The notes beneath the pieces are model-generated. The model worked only from the letters and a program-made list of their open reading frames with translations, had not been told where the DNA came from and ran no database searches. Of a stretch of 64,000 nt of DNA, positions 1 through 9,280 are shown in pieces. The stretch is taken from NCBI GenBank assembly GCA_964559175.1, contig CAZLGT010000017.1, positions 1 through 64,000 on the forward strand. Reading direction: 5' to 3'. Position 1 is the stretch's first letter; every line of letters starts with the position of its first letter. A program made the translations under genes and the position numbers. Source of the DNA: Mariniphaga sp964559175. Its GTDB lineage: Bacteria > Bacteroidota > Bacteroidia > Bacteroidales > Prolixibacteraceae.

Positions 1-1193
1 TGGCGGTTAAGCACTTCGGCAATGTGCTGAATCTGGTTCCAGACCAGTTTCGATTTGTAAAACAGCATTTTTCTGCGTGCCAGAGCCGGTCCGGTTTTTT
101 TTAGCTCCATTTCGCTGGCCAGCCGCCGCTCGTCGAACTGAATGCCAAATAACCCACCCGATTGGCCAATACGAACAATTTCATCATCGAAAAAATTGAT
201 GTCGGTTGGCTGAAATTTTCCATAGTTGAATAAATCGTCTTCCACCTTTTCCAGATGGGAACGGAAACCGTTCACTGCCCCATGGCTCACAATCAGGGGA
301 ATTATTTCTCCCGCAAGTTCGTCTTCCAAAAACCGGTAATATTCATTACGGGCTCTGACGCTCATGTGTTTCAAGTCAGGTAAAATTCTCTTCCCATCCG
401 AGTTGTCGAGCAGTTTACGCAATACTTTCCATCCCAGATCGTTAAACCCCGTGTCCATCCCTTCAGACTGATCAATCAGTTTGCGCGCCACACCGCTCAG
501 GCTTTGGGCATGGCCCACCATTTCGTTGTAAAAGTGGTGAGTGAGACCGGCAAAAAACAATCTTTTATCCCAGGCCTTAACTTTTTCCAGATTCGCCAAT
601 ACTTCATCCGGATCGGCAGTTCTTCCCGTCATTTGCAATCCTGCATTAAAAACATGCGTTCCTTCAATGGTGAGAATAACAAAAATGGTTCGAATGTCAG
701 GCTCCTGGGTTTCTTCTATTTCACTGTAACTTGAAACAATTTTATACCGGTGCCACATTCCGTCAATTTTTACTTTGTGCCCGTCAAGCTGTTTGTAAAA
801 ATCGTATTCCATTTCCAGGTCGGTAAAATAGTCAGTCATTTTTTGAACATGATCGATGCGTTTCTTACCCAGTCCGGTAACCAGGTTGGCAACGGCGTCT
901 CCGGGCAATCCTGTTCCAAGCTTGGTCATTACAAAACCTTTTTCAAGCCCACATAACGAAACAAACACCACTTCGGCACCGCCTTTTGCCAGCGAGGTGA
1001 AATCCGACTGCCGGAATTTGGTAAGAGTGGTCGTGATGTTTAAAACTTTGTCGAGAAAAGTAGCCGAATCGTAATGCCAGATGCTGTCCACACGGTTTTT
1101 ATTCGGATTGTTTCTGCCCGGTTTTGAGTTGAAACTTTTTCCCATGGGTTTCATGGCCGGATGAATGTGTAAATCAATAAAATTTGTTTCCAT
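1..1193 (-). CDS. Peptidase M19 / membrane dipeptidase-like amidohydrolase (3' truncated by window edge)
   Basis: The frame opens with ATG at 1193 and stays open for 397 codons to the window edge, so the C-terminus is missing. The N-terminus carries DLHIHP at about residues 7-12, the metal-binding H-x-H/D start typical of TIM-barrel amidohydrolases. Further on are DLKHMS and VSHGAVNGFRS, which resemble the metal-ligand segments of the M19 (renal dipeptidase) family. I see no signal peptide, so a cytoplasmic location is likely. Known members hydrolyse dipeptides with zinc; the substrate here is unknown. It is separated by 128 bases from tpx on the same strand. The fold is reasonably sure, the exact activity is not. 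Confidence 0.72.
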   Translation of the reverse strand, partial: METNFIDLHIHPAMKPMGKSFNSKPGRNNPNKNRVDSIWHYDSATFLDKVLNITTTLTKFRQSDFTSLAKGGAEVVFVSLCGLEKGFVMTKLGTGLPGDAVANLVTGLGKKRIDHVQKMTDYFTDLEMEYDFYKQLDGHKVKIDGMWHRYKIVSSYSEIEETQEPDIRTIFVILTIEGTHVFNAGLQMTGRTADPDEVLANLEKVKAWDKRLFFAGLTHHFYNEMVGHAQSLSGVARKLIDQSEGMDTGFNDLGWKVLRKLLDNSDGKRILPDLKHMSVRARNEYYRFLEDELAGEIIPLIVSHGAVNGFRSHLEKVEDDLFNYGKFQPTDINFFDDEIVRIGQSGGLFGIQFDERRLASEMELKKTGPALARRKMLFYKSKLVWNQIQHIAEVLNR

Positions 1194-1321
1194 TAGTTTT
1201 TCGTTTTACAAAAAAAAGACTTTTGAGTATGTAATTTACGAAAAATATCGGTAAATGAAAAAACCGTACTCTGAACTTAATCAAAACACGGATTTCAAAA
1301 CTATTTATTTGTTGGAAATTT

Positions 1322-1822
1322 TTACTTCAGTGCGCTTAAAGCTTCTTCGTAATTGGGTTCGTCCACAATTTCATGAACTTGCTGGGTGTATGTAACTTTT
1401 CCATTTTCGTCGAGGATAATTACCACCCGTGAATGCAAACCGGCCAGCGGTCCGTCAGCTATTTCCAAGCCGTAGTTTTTGCCAAATTCGCCGGTGGCAT
1501 AATCTGAAAGTGTAACTACATTTTCAATGCCTTCTGCACCGCAGAACCTTGCCTGTGCAAACGGCAGGTCGCGCGAAATGCAAAGCACTTTGGTATCTTT
1601 CAAATCGGCTGCTGCTTTATTGAAATACCGAACTGATGCAGCGCAGGTTCCGGTATCGAGGCTCGGGAAAATGTTTAAAACAAGTTTCTGCCCATTAAAA
1701 TCATTTAAGCTTACCCTTGATAAATCGTCTTTTACCAGAGTAAAGTCTTTTGCCTTTTCTCCTACTTTTGGGAGTTCACCTACTGTATTAATCGAATTTC
1801 CTTTTAATGTAATTTTTGCCAT
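1322..1822 (-). CDS. tpx: Thiol peroxidase, Tpx-type peroxiredoxin
   Basis: The 166-residue product has the length of the Tpx family. It reduces hydroperoxides in the cytoplasm using thioredoxin. The peroxidatic cysteine is C60 in the motif DTGTC and the resolving cysteine is C94 in ARFCGAEG, matching the spacing of E. coli Tpx (C61/C95). The usual peroxidatic motif is D-T-P-x-C; glycine replaces the proline here. The start at 1822 gives the standard MAKITLKG opening. It is transcribed divergently from the S9 peptidase and is probably monocistronic. Confidence in the family is high. Confidence 0.95.
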   Translation of the reverse strand: MAKITLKGNSINTVGELPKVGEKAKDFTLVKDDLSRVSLNDFNGQKLVLNIFPSLDTGTCAASVRYFNKAAADLKDTKVLCISRDLPFAQARFCGAEGIENVVTLSDYATGEFGKNYGLEIADGPLAGLHSRVVIILDENGKVTYTQQVHEIVDEPNYEEALSALK

Positions 1823-1979
1823 TTTATTCTTATTTTTTTGATTTGCTACTACTAATTAAACACACACAGACAATGATTGTTGCATGAATTCTGAAAAATT
1901 AACTGCGACCGGGTTTTTTATTTTCCTGTTCGGTAAAAAGCTGTTACTTTTATCCCCATCGTTCTTAAAAACAATTAAA

Positions 1980-4064
1980 ATGAGAAAATACCTGCTTACT
2001 ATTCAGTTACTGGCTGTTTTTGCCTGCACTACCCAAACCGAATCAACACAACAGAAAAATTATGTGCCTGAAACACCTCAGCTTTCATCGGAATTGATGA
2101 CCCCTGAAGTACTGTGGTCGTTTGGACGGTTGGGCAGTCCGCAGGTTTCGCCTGACGGTGAATCGGTTTTATACACTGTTACGTATTACAATATTGAAGA
2201 AAACAAATCGTATCGCGACGTTTATTCCGTGCCGGTTTCGGGAGGAGAGCCCACAAACCTTACGAATTCCCCTACCAATGAGTACAACGCAATCTGGCGG
2301 CCCGACGGACAAAAAATCGGATATCTTTCGGCAGCCTCGGGCAGTGTGCAGGTTTGGGAAATGAATCCCGACGGTTCAAGAGCAAAGCAGGTTTCGGATA
2401 TTAATGGAGGAATCTCCGGATTCAACTTTTCGCCCGATGGTTCTAAAATTTTTTACATTAAAAGTGTAAAACTCGACGATGACATTCACGACCTGTTCCC
2501 CGATTTACCCAAAGCCAATGCGCGACTCGAAAACGACCTCATGTACCGGCACTGGGACCAGTGGCACGATTACACCTATCAGCATATTTTTATTACTGAA
2601 TATGCCAATGGAAAAGTGGAGGTAGGAAAAGATATCATGAAAGGAGAACGCTTCGATTCGCCCATGAAACCTTTTGGTGGCATTGAGCAAATTGCGTGGA
2701 GTCCTGATGGTAAAACACTCGCTTACACCTGTAAAAAGAAAACCGGAAAAGAATATTCACTTTCCACGAATTCAGATATTTATTTTTATGATGTTGAAAC
2801 TGGTGAAACCATCAATTATACAGAAGGAATGATGGGTTACGACCAAAACCCGGTTTTTTCTCCCGACGGGAAATACCTGGCTTGGGAAAGCATGAAACGA
2901 GACGGATATGAATCAGATAAAAACCGGTTGTTTATTGCCAACCTTGAAACCGGCAAAAAAACAGATTTTACGGCTGAATTCGACCAGAATGTGCATGGTT
3001 TGAGCTGGAATGCCGAAAACAGTGCCATTTATTTCACCAGCAACATTCACGGAACCGATGAAATTTACCGGTTGAAATTAGCTGACGGTTCCATTTTACG
3101 ATTAACAAACGGCATCCATAATTACCAGACCGTGGAACAGGCCGGTTCAAAACTGGTTGCACAAAAGGTTTCCATGTCGCAGCCGGCAGAGCTTTACCTG
3201 GTTGACCCGGAAACCGGAACCGACCAGCCGCTGACAACCGTGAACAAAGGCATTCTCGATCAGCTTACCATGGGCAATGTGAAAGAACGCTGGCTGGAAA
3301 CCACCGACGGCAAGCAGATGCATACCTGGGTGATTTATCCCCCCAATTTCGACCCGAACAAAAAATACCCGACACTGCTTTACTGCCAAGGCGGTCCGCA
3401 GGGAACGGTGAGTCAGTTTTGGTCGTACCGCTGGAACTTCCAGATGATGGCTGCCAACGGATATATCATTGTGGCGCCCAATCGCCGGGGGTTACCGGGT
3501 TTCGGACAGGAATGGAACGAACAAATTTCCAAAGATTATGGCGGACAAAACATCAAAGATTATCTGACGGCCATTGATGAACTGGCAAAAGAACCATTTG
3601 TTGACGAAAGTAGGCTTGGCGCGGTTGGTGCCAGTTACGGCGGATTTTCCGTTTTCTTTTTGGCCGGAAATCATGATGGACGGTTTAAAGCATTTATTTC
3701 GCACGACGGGATGTTCAACTTCGAACATCAGTATTTAACCACCGAAGAAATGTGGTTTGCGAACTGGGATATCGGCGGGCCTTTCTGGGAAAAAGAGAAT
3801 GCGGCAGCGCAACGTTCCTACACCTTTTCGCCGCACAATTTTGTGCAAAACTGGGATACGCCCATCCTGGTCATTCACGGCGAAAAAGATTTCCGTGTTC
3901 CGCCCGACCAGGGAATGGCGGCTTTTAATGCTGCTGTTTTAAAGGATATTCCTGCCCAGTTTCTCTATTTTCCGGAAGAAAACCACTGGGTGCTGCAAGC
4001 CCAAAACGGTATTTTGTGGCAGCGGGTGTTTTTCAACTGGCTCGACAAGTGGCTGAAAGATTAG
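1980..4064 (+). CDS. S9 family prolyl oligopeptidase-type serine peptidase, lipoprotein
   Basis: The 694-residue product has an N-terminal beta-propeller with repeated SPDG blades (about residues 50-420) and a C-terminal alpha/beta-hydrolase domain. The triad is visible: S552 in GASYGG, D637 in GEKDFRVP and H669 in ENHW. An upstream in-frame ATG at 1884 exists, but I chose 1980 because it opens directly onto a lipoprotein signal peptide ending VFAC. The protein is therefore probably anchored in the envelope and cleaves short peptides (DPP IV or acylaminoacyl-peptidase type). A membrane-protein gene follows after 12 bases. The exact specificity cannot be read from sequence. Confidence 0.93.
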   Translation: MRKYLLTIQLLAVFACTTQTESTQQKNYVPETPQLSSELMTPEVLWSFGRLGSPQVSPDGESVLYTVTYYNIEENKSYRDVYSVPVSGGEPTNLTNSPTNEYNAIWRPDGQKIGYLSAASGSVQVWEMNPDGSRAKQVSDINGGISGFNFSPDGSKIFYIKSVKLDDDIHDLFPDLPKANARLENDLMYRHWDQWHDYTYQHIFITEYANGKVEVGKDIMKGERFDSPMKPFGGIEQIAWSPDGKTLAYTCKKKTGKEYSLSTNSDIYFYDVETGETINYTEGMMGYDQNPVFSPDGKYLAWESMKRDGYESDKNRLFIANLETGKKTDFTAEFDQNVHGLSWNAENSAIYFTSNIHGTDEIYRLKLADGSILRLTNGIHNYQTVEQAGSKLVAQKVSMSQPAELYLVDPETGTDQPLTTVNKGILDQLTMGNVKERWLETTDGKQMHTWVIYPPNFDPNKKYPTLLYCQGGPQGTVSQFWSYRWNFQMMAANGYIIVAPNRRGLPGFGQEWNEQISKDYGGQNIKDYLTAIDELAKEPFVDESRLGAVGASYGGFSVFFLAGNHDGRFKAFISHDGMFNFEHQYLTTEEMWFANWDIGGPFWEKENAAAQRSYTFSPHNFVQNWDTPILVIHGEKDFRVPPDQGMAAFNAAVLKDIPAQFLYFPEENHWVLQAQNGILWQRVFFNWLDKWLKD

Positions 4065-4076
4065 CATTTATATAAA

Positions 4077-4553
4077 TTGAAAATCGACAACAAAATTGAA
4101 AAGCCCTTTGGAAAGACCGCCATTTTTGTGGGTTTGATTTTCCTGATTGCAGGTACCGGAATATTGTTGAACAGAGCAATTATCCTTGGAATTTTAGTGA
4201 TTCTGTTTGCTGCCCTTGTAGTTTTTACATTTTCAGGCATTGAAATCGACACCGAAAAGCACGAGGTGAGACAATACAACAAATGGTTCGGGCTATTCAA
4301 AACCGGGAAGTGGAAATCGCTTCGGGCCTATATTGGTGTTACTTTGGTGCCCATCACTACCCGCGAATCGATGGCAAGCTGGTCGAACCGGGTGACTTCA
4401 AACAAAAAAACCGATTACCGGATTTATCTGGTGAACAAAGCCCGTAAACCGGCTTTTGCCATAAAAACATGCCCTACCCGCGAAAAGGCACAAAACAGTC
4501 TCGATGAGTTTTCCATTTGGCTGAAAGTGCCGGTTTTTTCGGTGAAAAGGTAA
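4077..4553 (+). CDS. Hypothetical protein with two membrane segments
   Basis: The 158-residue product starts at TTG 4077; no earlier ATG fits. Two hydrophobic segments (about residues 13-31 and 33-52) are followed by a soluble domain of about 100 residues that begins GIEIDTEKHEVRQYN, a pattern reminiscent of membrane-anchored PH-like domains. I do not recognise a named family. The 12-base gap to the S9 peptidase suggests co-transcription. The stop codon lies only a few bases from the point where the opposing HEPN gene breaks off, so this 3' end borders a deletion or rearrangement junction. Confidence 0.7.
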   Translation: MKIDNKIEKPFGKTAIFVGLIFLIAGTGILLNRAIILGILVILFAALVVFTFSGIEIDTEKHEVRQYNKWFGLFKTGKWKSLRAYIGVTLVPITTRESMASWSNRVTSNKKTDYRIYLVNKARKPAFAIKTCPTREKAQNSLDEFSIWLKVPVFSVKR

Positions 4554-4554
4554 G

Positions 4555-4669
4555 TTATTACTGCTGAATTCCAAAATCCGTTATCGGCCAAAACTTTTGC
4601 AGCTTCGAAGGTTTTACGGGCAGATTCAATTCTGTATCGGACATACTCTTTTCGTTCAATTTCATTCAT
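4555..4669 (-). pseudogene. HEPN-domain protein, truncated after about 37 residues
   Basis: The gene starts at 4669 in an ATGA overlap with the MNT gene. Residues 1-37 fit the opening of HEPN proteins: a charged helix, then NGFWNSAV, the usual start of the second helix. After V37 the similarity stops. The frame runs on to 4424, but only antisense to the coding region of the membrane-protein gene, giving unrelated sequence. A full HEPN protein has roughly 110-130 residues and ends with the R-x4-6-H RNase motif, which is absent here. I infer that the 3' part was deleted. Confidence 0.68.
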
Positions 4670-4983
4670 AAGTTTACTCCTTCAGCAGTTACATTATGGT
4701 AGTAAGGTGTTATTTTTTGTTTTGTTTGCCAATCAGTTTTTGAATAGACAAAAATCGAAAACGGCTCACCGGTTTCCAGTTCCAAATCGTATAATTTGTT
4801 TCTGAATTTTCTTTCAACTTCAAGAATGGCCGGATAATCTGTTAAAATTAATATGTCCCAGTCGGAATCCTGACGTTCATCTCCCCGGGCTCTTGAACCA
4901 TAAAGAATTACCGTTGCGGCAGGGTCAATTTCACTAACGCAATTTTTTATTAACCGGCTAATATGTTGTGTTTTTTTATTCAT
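4666..4983 (-). CDS. MNT-type minimal nucleotidyltransferase (antitoxin of an MNT/HEPN pair)
   Basis: The 105-residue product has the nucleotidyltransferase signature GS-x10-D-x-D: G29-S30 and D41/D43 within a GSRARGDERQ...DWD segment. Known MntA antitoxins transfer AMP to tyrosines of the partner HEPN RNase toxin and silence it. The partner gene overlaps by 4 bases but is reduced to its first 37 codons, so this antitoxin appears orphaned yet intact. An origin by horizontal transfer is common for such pairs but is not shown here. The family assignment is firm; present function is unclear. Confidence 0.87.
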   Translation of the reverse strand: MNKKTQHISRLIKNCVSEIDPAATVILYGSRARGDERQDSDWDILILTDYPAILEVERKFRNKLYDLELETGEPFSIFVYSKTDWQTKQKITPYYHNVTAEGVNL

Positions 4984-5067
4984 GTTTCAAAGATAGTGAA
5001 TTGATTACAATTTTTTTCGTACATCAATTTAGTTCGTTTTTTCAATACAAGCCCTTTACTGATAAAA

Positions 5068-5097
5068 TTGCTCTTTCTGTGCATTTCATTATTTTTG
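5068..5097 (+). promoter_or_regulatory. Bacteroidota-type promoter for the oxidoreductase-malQ operon
   Basis: TTG at 5068-5070 (-33), a 19-base spacer and TATTTTTG at 5090-5097 (-7) match the TTTG-N19-TAnnTTTG consensus known from Bacteroides and Flavobacterium. The start codon at 5122 leaves a leader of under 20 bases. Confidence 0.6.
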
Positions 5098-5121
5098 AGC
5101 AAATTTTGAAAAACTGTTTTC

Positions 5122-6219
5122 ATGCAAAAAATACACATTGGATTTTTAGGAGCAGGCGGAATTGCCCGCGCTCATGCCTATGCACTTCAGTCGTTGAAGT
5201 TTTATTACAACGAAGTTCCCGAACTGGTTTTTGAGTCAGTGGCTTCGGCACGAAAAGAGAGTCGTGAAAACTTTGCTGCAAAGTTTGGTTTTGCCTCGGC
5301 ACAAACGGTAGAGGAATTTTCGCAGAATGAAAAGATAAATGCCGTTTTTATTTTGGGACCAAATAACGTGCATTTTAAGCATTTGAAACTGGCGCTTGAA
5401 ATGCCCAAGGTAAAATTCATTTACCTCGAAAAGCCGGTTTGTGCTTCACTTCAGGAAGAAGAAGAGATGAAAAAACTGACAGAAAATATCAGCGCTGAAG
5501 TCAAAATTCAGGTGGGATTTCAATACCTGCAAACTTCGTCGGTGCGCGAGGCCCTGGAATTCTGGAAATCGGGGAAACTGGGCAAACCCATTCATTTCGA
5601 TTTGAAATACTACCACGGCGATTACCTGCAATCGTCCTACCGCGAAAAACGGGTTACAAGGCTTACTCCTGCACCCGACGGTGGCGCTATGGCCGATTTG
5701 GGTTCGCATGGAATCAGTCTGTTGATGGCATTTCTGGGAGAAGATTTGCAGATTGCCAGTGCTTTGCAGGGAGGCGGTTTTCCCGATGTGCCTGCCGGCT
5801 CCGATTTGTTCAGTTCCCTTTCGCTGGTGGAACCAAAAACCGGCGCAGTTGGCAACTTGTCGGCCAGCCGAATCAGCTCAGGAACAGGCGATTTGGTACA
5901 TCTGGAATTGTATGCCGAAAACGGTACGTTGCGCTATTCTTCAAAAAACTCTGAATTCTTCGAATATTATCTTGAAGGCTCCGCCCAGTGGGTGAAACAG
6001 ATGGTTGGAAGCAATTACAAACCGGTTACCAGTTTCCCGTCGGGACATGTGCCACCAGGCTGGTTGCGCTCGATGGTGCATGCGCATTATCTTTTTCTTA
6101 CCGGCGACGATTCCAAAGCATTCATTCCTGATTTGAAACACGGTCTGGCCGTTCAGCGCATTGTAAGAGAAACAGCAGATTACCTTTCCGTTTTCCGAAA
6201 AAACTTCAAAAATGATTGA
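5122..6219 (+). CDS. Gfo/Idh/MocA family NAD(P)-dependent oxidoreductase
   Basis: The 365-residue product has a Rossmann motif GFLGAGGIARAH at residues 7-18 and the family signature EKPV near residue 104, whose lysine is catalytic in known members. The C-terminal alpha/beta domain is the usual substrate and dimer part. Members oxidise or reduce sugars, inositols and similar compounds; the substrate is not deducible. The stop overlaps the malQ start by 8 bases, so the two are translationally coupled, hinting at a role in carbohydrate use. There is no signal peptide. Confidence 0.9.
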   Translation: MQKIHIGFLGAGGIARAHAYALQSLKFYYNEVPELVFESVASARKESRENFAAKFGFASAQTVEEFSQNEKINAVFILGPNNVHFKHLKLALEMPKVKFIYLEKPVCASLQEEEEMKKLTENISAEVKIQVGFQYLQTSSVREALEFWKSGKLGKPIHFDLKYYHGDYLQSSYREKRVTRLTPAPDGGAMADLGSHGISLLMAFLGEDLQIASALQGGGFPDVPAGSDLFSSLSLVEPKTGAVGNLSASRISSGTGDLVHLELYAENGTLRYSSKNSEFFEYYLEGSAQWVKQMVGSNYKPVTSFPSGHVPPGWLRSMVHAHYLFLTGDDSKAFIPDLKHGLAVQRIVRETADYLSVFRKNFKND

Positions 6220-7696
6220 ACGGAACAGCGGGATTATCTTGCATATTACTTCACTTCCGGGACCGGAAGGAATTGGCACGATGGGAAAAGAGGCATTCCG
6301 GGTTGTGGATTTTTTGCACGAAACCGGACAAAAACTTTGGCAGATTTTGCCGTTGGGCCCGGTTGGTTACGGAAACTCGCCTTACCAGTGCTATTCAGCT
6401 TTCGCAGGTAATCCACTGCTCATTGATTTGCAGTTACTGGTTGAAGAAGGTTTGCTTGCAGAAAACGATTTAAAACAACGTCCAACTTTTCCTGTAAAAA
6501 GAGTAAAATTTGATAAAGTGGAAGTTTGGAAATTTCCATTGCTGCGTAAAGCTTACGGAAATTTTCAAGGTGAAAAACCGGAAAAACTTGAGGGTGAATA
6601 CCACCAGTTTCTGAAAGAACACGGCTGGTGGCTGCAGGATTATGCCTTATTTATGGCGGCCAGAATTCACTTTAAAAATGCGCACTGGAGAGAGTGGGAG
6701 CACGATTTGAAGTTCAGAAAAAAGAAAGCACTGCAGAAATACACCGATTTACTTTCAGAAGAAATTGAATTCCGGAAATTTATGCAGTTCCTGTTTTTCA
6801 GACAGTGGTTCAGGTTGAAGGATTATGCGCACTCAAAGAAAGTGCAGATTTTTGGCGATATGCCGCTTTACGTTTCGGGCAACAGCGCCGATGTGTGGAC
6901 CAATACCGAACTTTTTATGCTGGATGAAAACCTGAATCCAACGCAGGCGGGTGGCGTTCCTCCTGATTATTTCAGCGAAACAGGCCAGCTTTGGGGGAAT
7001 CCGGTGTTTAACTGGGAGCGCCTTGAGCAGCGGAACTTCGACTGGTGGCTTGCCCGGCTTCATTTTAATGTGCATTTGTTCGACAAAGTGCGGATTGACC
7101 ATTTTCGCGGTCTGGATTCGTTTTGGTCGGTGCCGGCAGGTGAAAAAACGGCCATAAACGGGCAGTGGCTTCCGGCAAAAGGTTTTCAACTATTGAAAAA
7201 GTTTAAGGAACAGGTGGATTACATGCCCCTTATTGCCGAAGATTTGGGTGTAATAACACCCGAAGTGGAACAATTGCGCGACGAATTTAAACTGCCCGGT
7301 ATGAAAGTGCTGCAGTTTGCCTTTGGTTCCAATCCGGCCAACGAACATTTACCACACAATTACCTTCCGAAATTTATAGCCTATACCGGCACCCACGATA
7401 ACGACACCACTTTGGGATGGTTGCGTTCGCTGAAAGGGGAAGAGCGGAAACGGGTTCGCCGGTATTTGGGAAGACCAGGAAAACGTGCATTGCAAAAAGG
7501 AATCGAATGGATTTGGGCATCGTCAGCCCAAAGTGCATTAATGCCTTTGCAGGACTTGCTGCAACTGGGAACCAAAGCCAGGCTCAACACACCCGGCACT
7601 GCCAGCGGAAATTGGGAATGGCGGTTTAACTGGCGGCAGTTAAAGGGAAAGCATAAAAAGTTTTTGACTGAGATTACGCTGAAATACAATAGGTAG
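6212..7696 (+). CDS. malQ: 4-alpha-glucanotransferase (amylomaltase, GH77)
   Basis: The 494-residue product has normal length for amylomaltase without an N-terminal extension. It transfers alpha-1,4-glucan segments between maltodextrins in the cytoplasm. GH77 motifs are in order: NSPYQCYS near residue 55, RIDHFRG with the nucleophilic aspartate near residue 295, AEDLG with the acid/base glutamate near 344, and THDNDT near 394. The start lies inside the end of the oxidoreductase gene. With the glycogen synthase at 16.6 kb it points to glycogen or maltodextrin turnover. The alpha/beta hydrolase gene converges from the other side with a 2-base gap. Confidence 0.96.
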   Translation: MIERNSGIILHITSLPGPEGIGTMGKEAFRVVDFLHETGQKLWQILPLGPVGYGNSPYQCYSAFAGNPLLIDLQLLVEEGLLAENDLKQRPTFPVKRVKFDKVEVWKFPLLRKAYGNFQGEKPEKLEGEYHQFLKEHGWWLQDYALFMAARIHFKNAHWREWEHDLKFRKKKALQKYTDLLSEEIEFRKFMQFLFFRQWFRLKDYAHSKKVQIFGDMPLYVSGNSADVWTNTELFMLDENLNPTQAGGVPPDYFSETGQLWGNPVFNWERLEQRNFDWWLARLHFNVHLFDKVRIDHFRGLDSFWSVPAGEKTAINGQWLPAKGFQLLKKFKEQVDYMPLIAEDLGVITPEVEQLRDEFKLPGMKVLQFAFGSNPANEHLPHNYLPKFIAYTGTHDNDTTLGWLRSLKGEERKRVRRYLGRPGKRALQKGIEWIWASSAQSALMPLQDLLQLGTKARLNTPGTASGNWEWRFNWRQLKGKHKKFLTEITLKYNR

Positions 7697-7698
7697 AT

Positions 7699-8502
7699 TC
7701 AACAACACCGCATCACCGCTTCCATAAACTCGTCTGGTTTTTCGGCATGGAGCCAATGCCCGGCGCCGGGAATGTCAACAATGCTGGCATCGGGATAAAT
7801 TTCCTTGATTAAAGGAATGTCTTCATCCATAATGTAGTTGGATTTTAAACCGCGTATGAAAATAACCGGATAACTGTTGATGGGAATGCGGTCGTCGAAC
7901 CACTGCCGGTTTACACCACCTACAATTTCGTCGAGGGATTCGTATAAAACCTCTACGTTCAGCCTCCATTTATATTGTTTTGTTTTTTTGTCTTTGGTTA
8001 CATTTTTGAGCAAAAACTGCCTGATACGGCTATCGTCAATCCGTTCAGAAAGCAGGTCATCAACCTGTTTGCGTTTTTTTACCCGACTGAAATCCAGTTC
8101 CTTCATGGCCAAAAGAATATTTCGATGAAGATGGTACTGGCTGCTGTCTTTCAGTTGCAGGTAATCTTTGGGTGCTATATCGGCAATCACCAGTTTTTCC
8201 ACTTTTTCGGGATAATCGGCGGCAAACCACATGGCTGTTTTACCTCCCATACTGTGCCCCAAAATAGTGGCTTTTTCAATCTGGTGCTGTTTAAAGAATT
8301 CTGTCATATCATCCCGCATGGCATCGAATGTGTGCTCATCGGCAAACGGCGACCGCCCGTGGTTTCGCTGATCAACCATGTAAACGGTGTGGTTTTCGGC
8401 CAAACGTTTTCCCATGTTCATCCAATTGTCCGACGAACCATACAGCCCGTGAATAATTACTACCACAGGTCCTTCTCCTTCTTTTCGATAATACAATTCC
8501 AT
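7699..8502 (-). CDS. Alpha/beta-fold hydrolase (YbfF-like esterase)
   Basis: The 267-residue product starts with an oxyanion-region HGLYGSSDNW near residue 18. It has the nucleophile elbow GHSMGG near residue 82 and a histidine in GAGHWLHAEKP near residue 247, the pattern of YbfF-type esterases. There is no signal peptide. The start lies one base after the stop of pdxJ, so the two are co-transcribed, an arrangement seen in other Bacteroidota. The physiological ester is unknown. Confidence 0.88.
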   Translation of the reverse strand: MELYYRKEGEGPVVVIIHGLYGSSDNWMNMGKRLAENHTVYMVDQRNHGRSPFADEHTFDAMRDDMTEFFKQHQIEKATILGHSMGGKTAMWFAADYPEKVEKLVIADIAPKDYLQLKDSSQYHLHRNILLAMKELDFSRVKKRKQVDDLLSERIDDSRIRQFLLKNVTKDKKTKQYKWRLNVEVLYESLDEIVGGVNRQWFDDRIPINSYPVIFIRGLKSNYIMDEDIPLIKEIYPDASIVDIPGAGHWLHAEKPDEFMEAVMRCC

Positions 8503-8503
8503 G

Positions 8504-9217
8504 CTATTTTAAACAATCAAGGTATTTTTGAATGGTGGTTTCCAAACCGAAGTAAAGGGCATCGGCAATAAGGGCATGTCCAATGGATACTTCCTTCAAT
8601 TCAGGAATATTCTTGTAAAAGTAATTGAGGTTTTCCAGGCTCAGGTCATGGCCGGCATTTACCTCTAAACCAATATTATCAGCAAATCTGGCTGCTTCCA
8701 CAAAGGGTTCGATGGCTTTGTCACGCCTCAGTGTATAAAGCCGGGCGTAGGGTTCGGTGTAAAGCTCAATACGGTTTGTTCCGGTTTCGGCAGCTCCCTC
8801 AATAGCTTCTTTATCCGGATCCACAAAAATGGAAGTACGTATTCCGTGTTCCTGCAACCTCGAAATCACTTCTTTCAAAAATGTGAGGTTTTTCCAGGTA
8901 TCCCAGCCATGGTCGCTGGTTAGTTGATTGTGCGTATCGGGAACCAGCGTCACCTGGTCGGCCTGTACCTCGGTAACCATTTTTAAAAAATCCTCACCCG
9001 GATATCCTTCAATATTAAATTCAGTGGTAATTAAAGGTTTAATTTCATAAATATCTTTTCGGGTAATGTGGCGTTCGTCGGGTCGTGGATGCACAGTTAC
9101 ACCTTGGGCACCAAACTTTTGGCAGTTAATTGCCGCATCTTTCACACTGGGAATTTTCCCTCCCCTTGAATTTCGCAGTGTTGCTATTTTGTTTATATTT
9201 ACACTTAGTCTCGTCAT
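8504..9217 (-). CDS. pdxJ: Pyridoxine 5'-phosphate synthase
   Basis: The 237-residue enzyme condenses 1-deoxyxylulose 5-phosphate with 3-amino-2-oxopropyl phosphate, the last ring-forming step of the DXP-dependent vitamin B6 route. The start at 9217 gives the family opening TRLSVNINKIATLRNSR; the frame extends to 9280, but those 21 extra residues are not family-like. HPRPDERHI and the GIRTSIFVDPD and VNAGHDLS segments are characteristic. It is divergent from the CBS/nadK operon and followed by the hydrolase gene. Confidence 0.96.
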   Translation of the reverse strand: MTRLSVNINKIATLRNSRGGKIPSVKDAAINCQKFGAQGVTVHPRPDERHITRKDIYEIKPLITTEFNIEGYPGEDFLKMVTEVQADQVTLVPDTHNQLTSDHGWDTWKNLTFLKEVISRLQEHGIRTSIFVDPDKEAIEGAAETGTNRIELYTEPYARLYTLRRDKAIEPFVEAARFADNIGLEVNAGHDLSLENLNYFYKNIPELKEVSIGHALIADALYFGLETTIQKYLDCLK

Positions 9218-9280
9218 TGTTCTGTTTTTATTGGCGAAGTTACAATTTATAGTTTGAAACAATAAAACAAAAATAAACAA

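Noticed and set aside
4424..4553. Continuation of the HEPN frame to 81 codons
   Set aside because: This part is antisense to the membrane-protein gene and no longer resembles HEPN; treated as read-through after truncation.
4988..4995. TATCTTTG on the minus strand just before the MNT gene
   Set aside because: It matches TAnnTTTG, but lies only 5 bases from the start codon and has no -33 box; it would imply a leaderless transcript.
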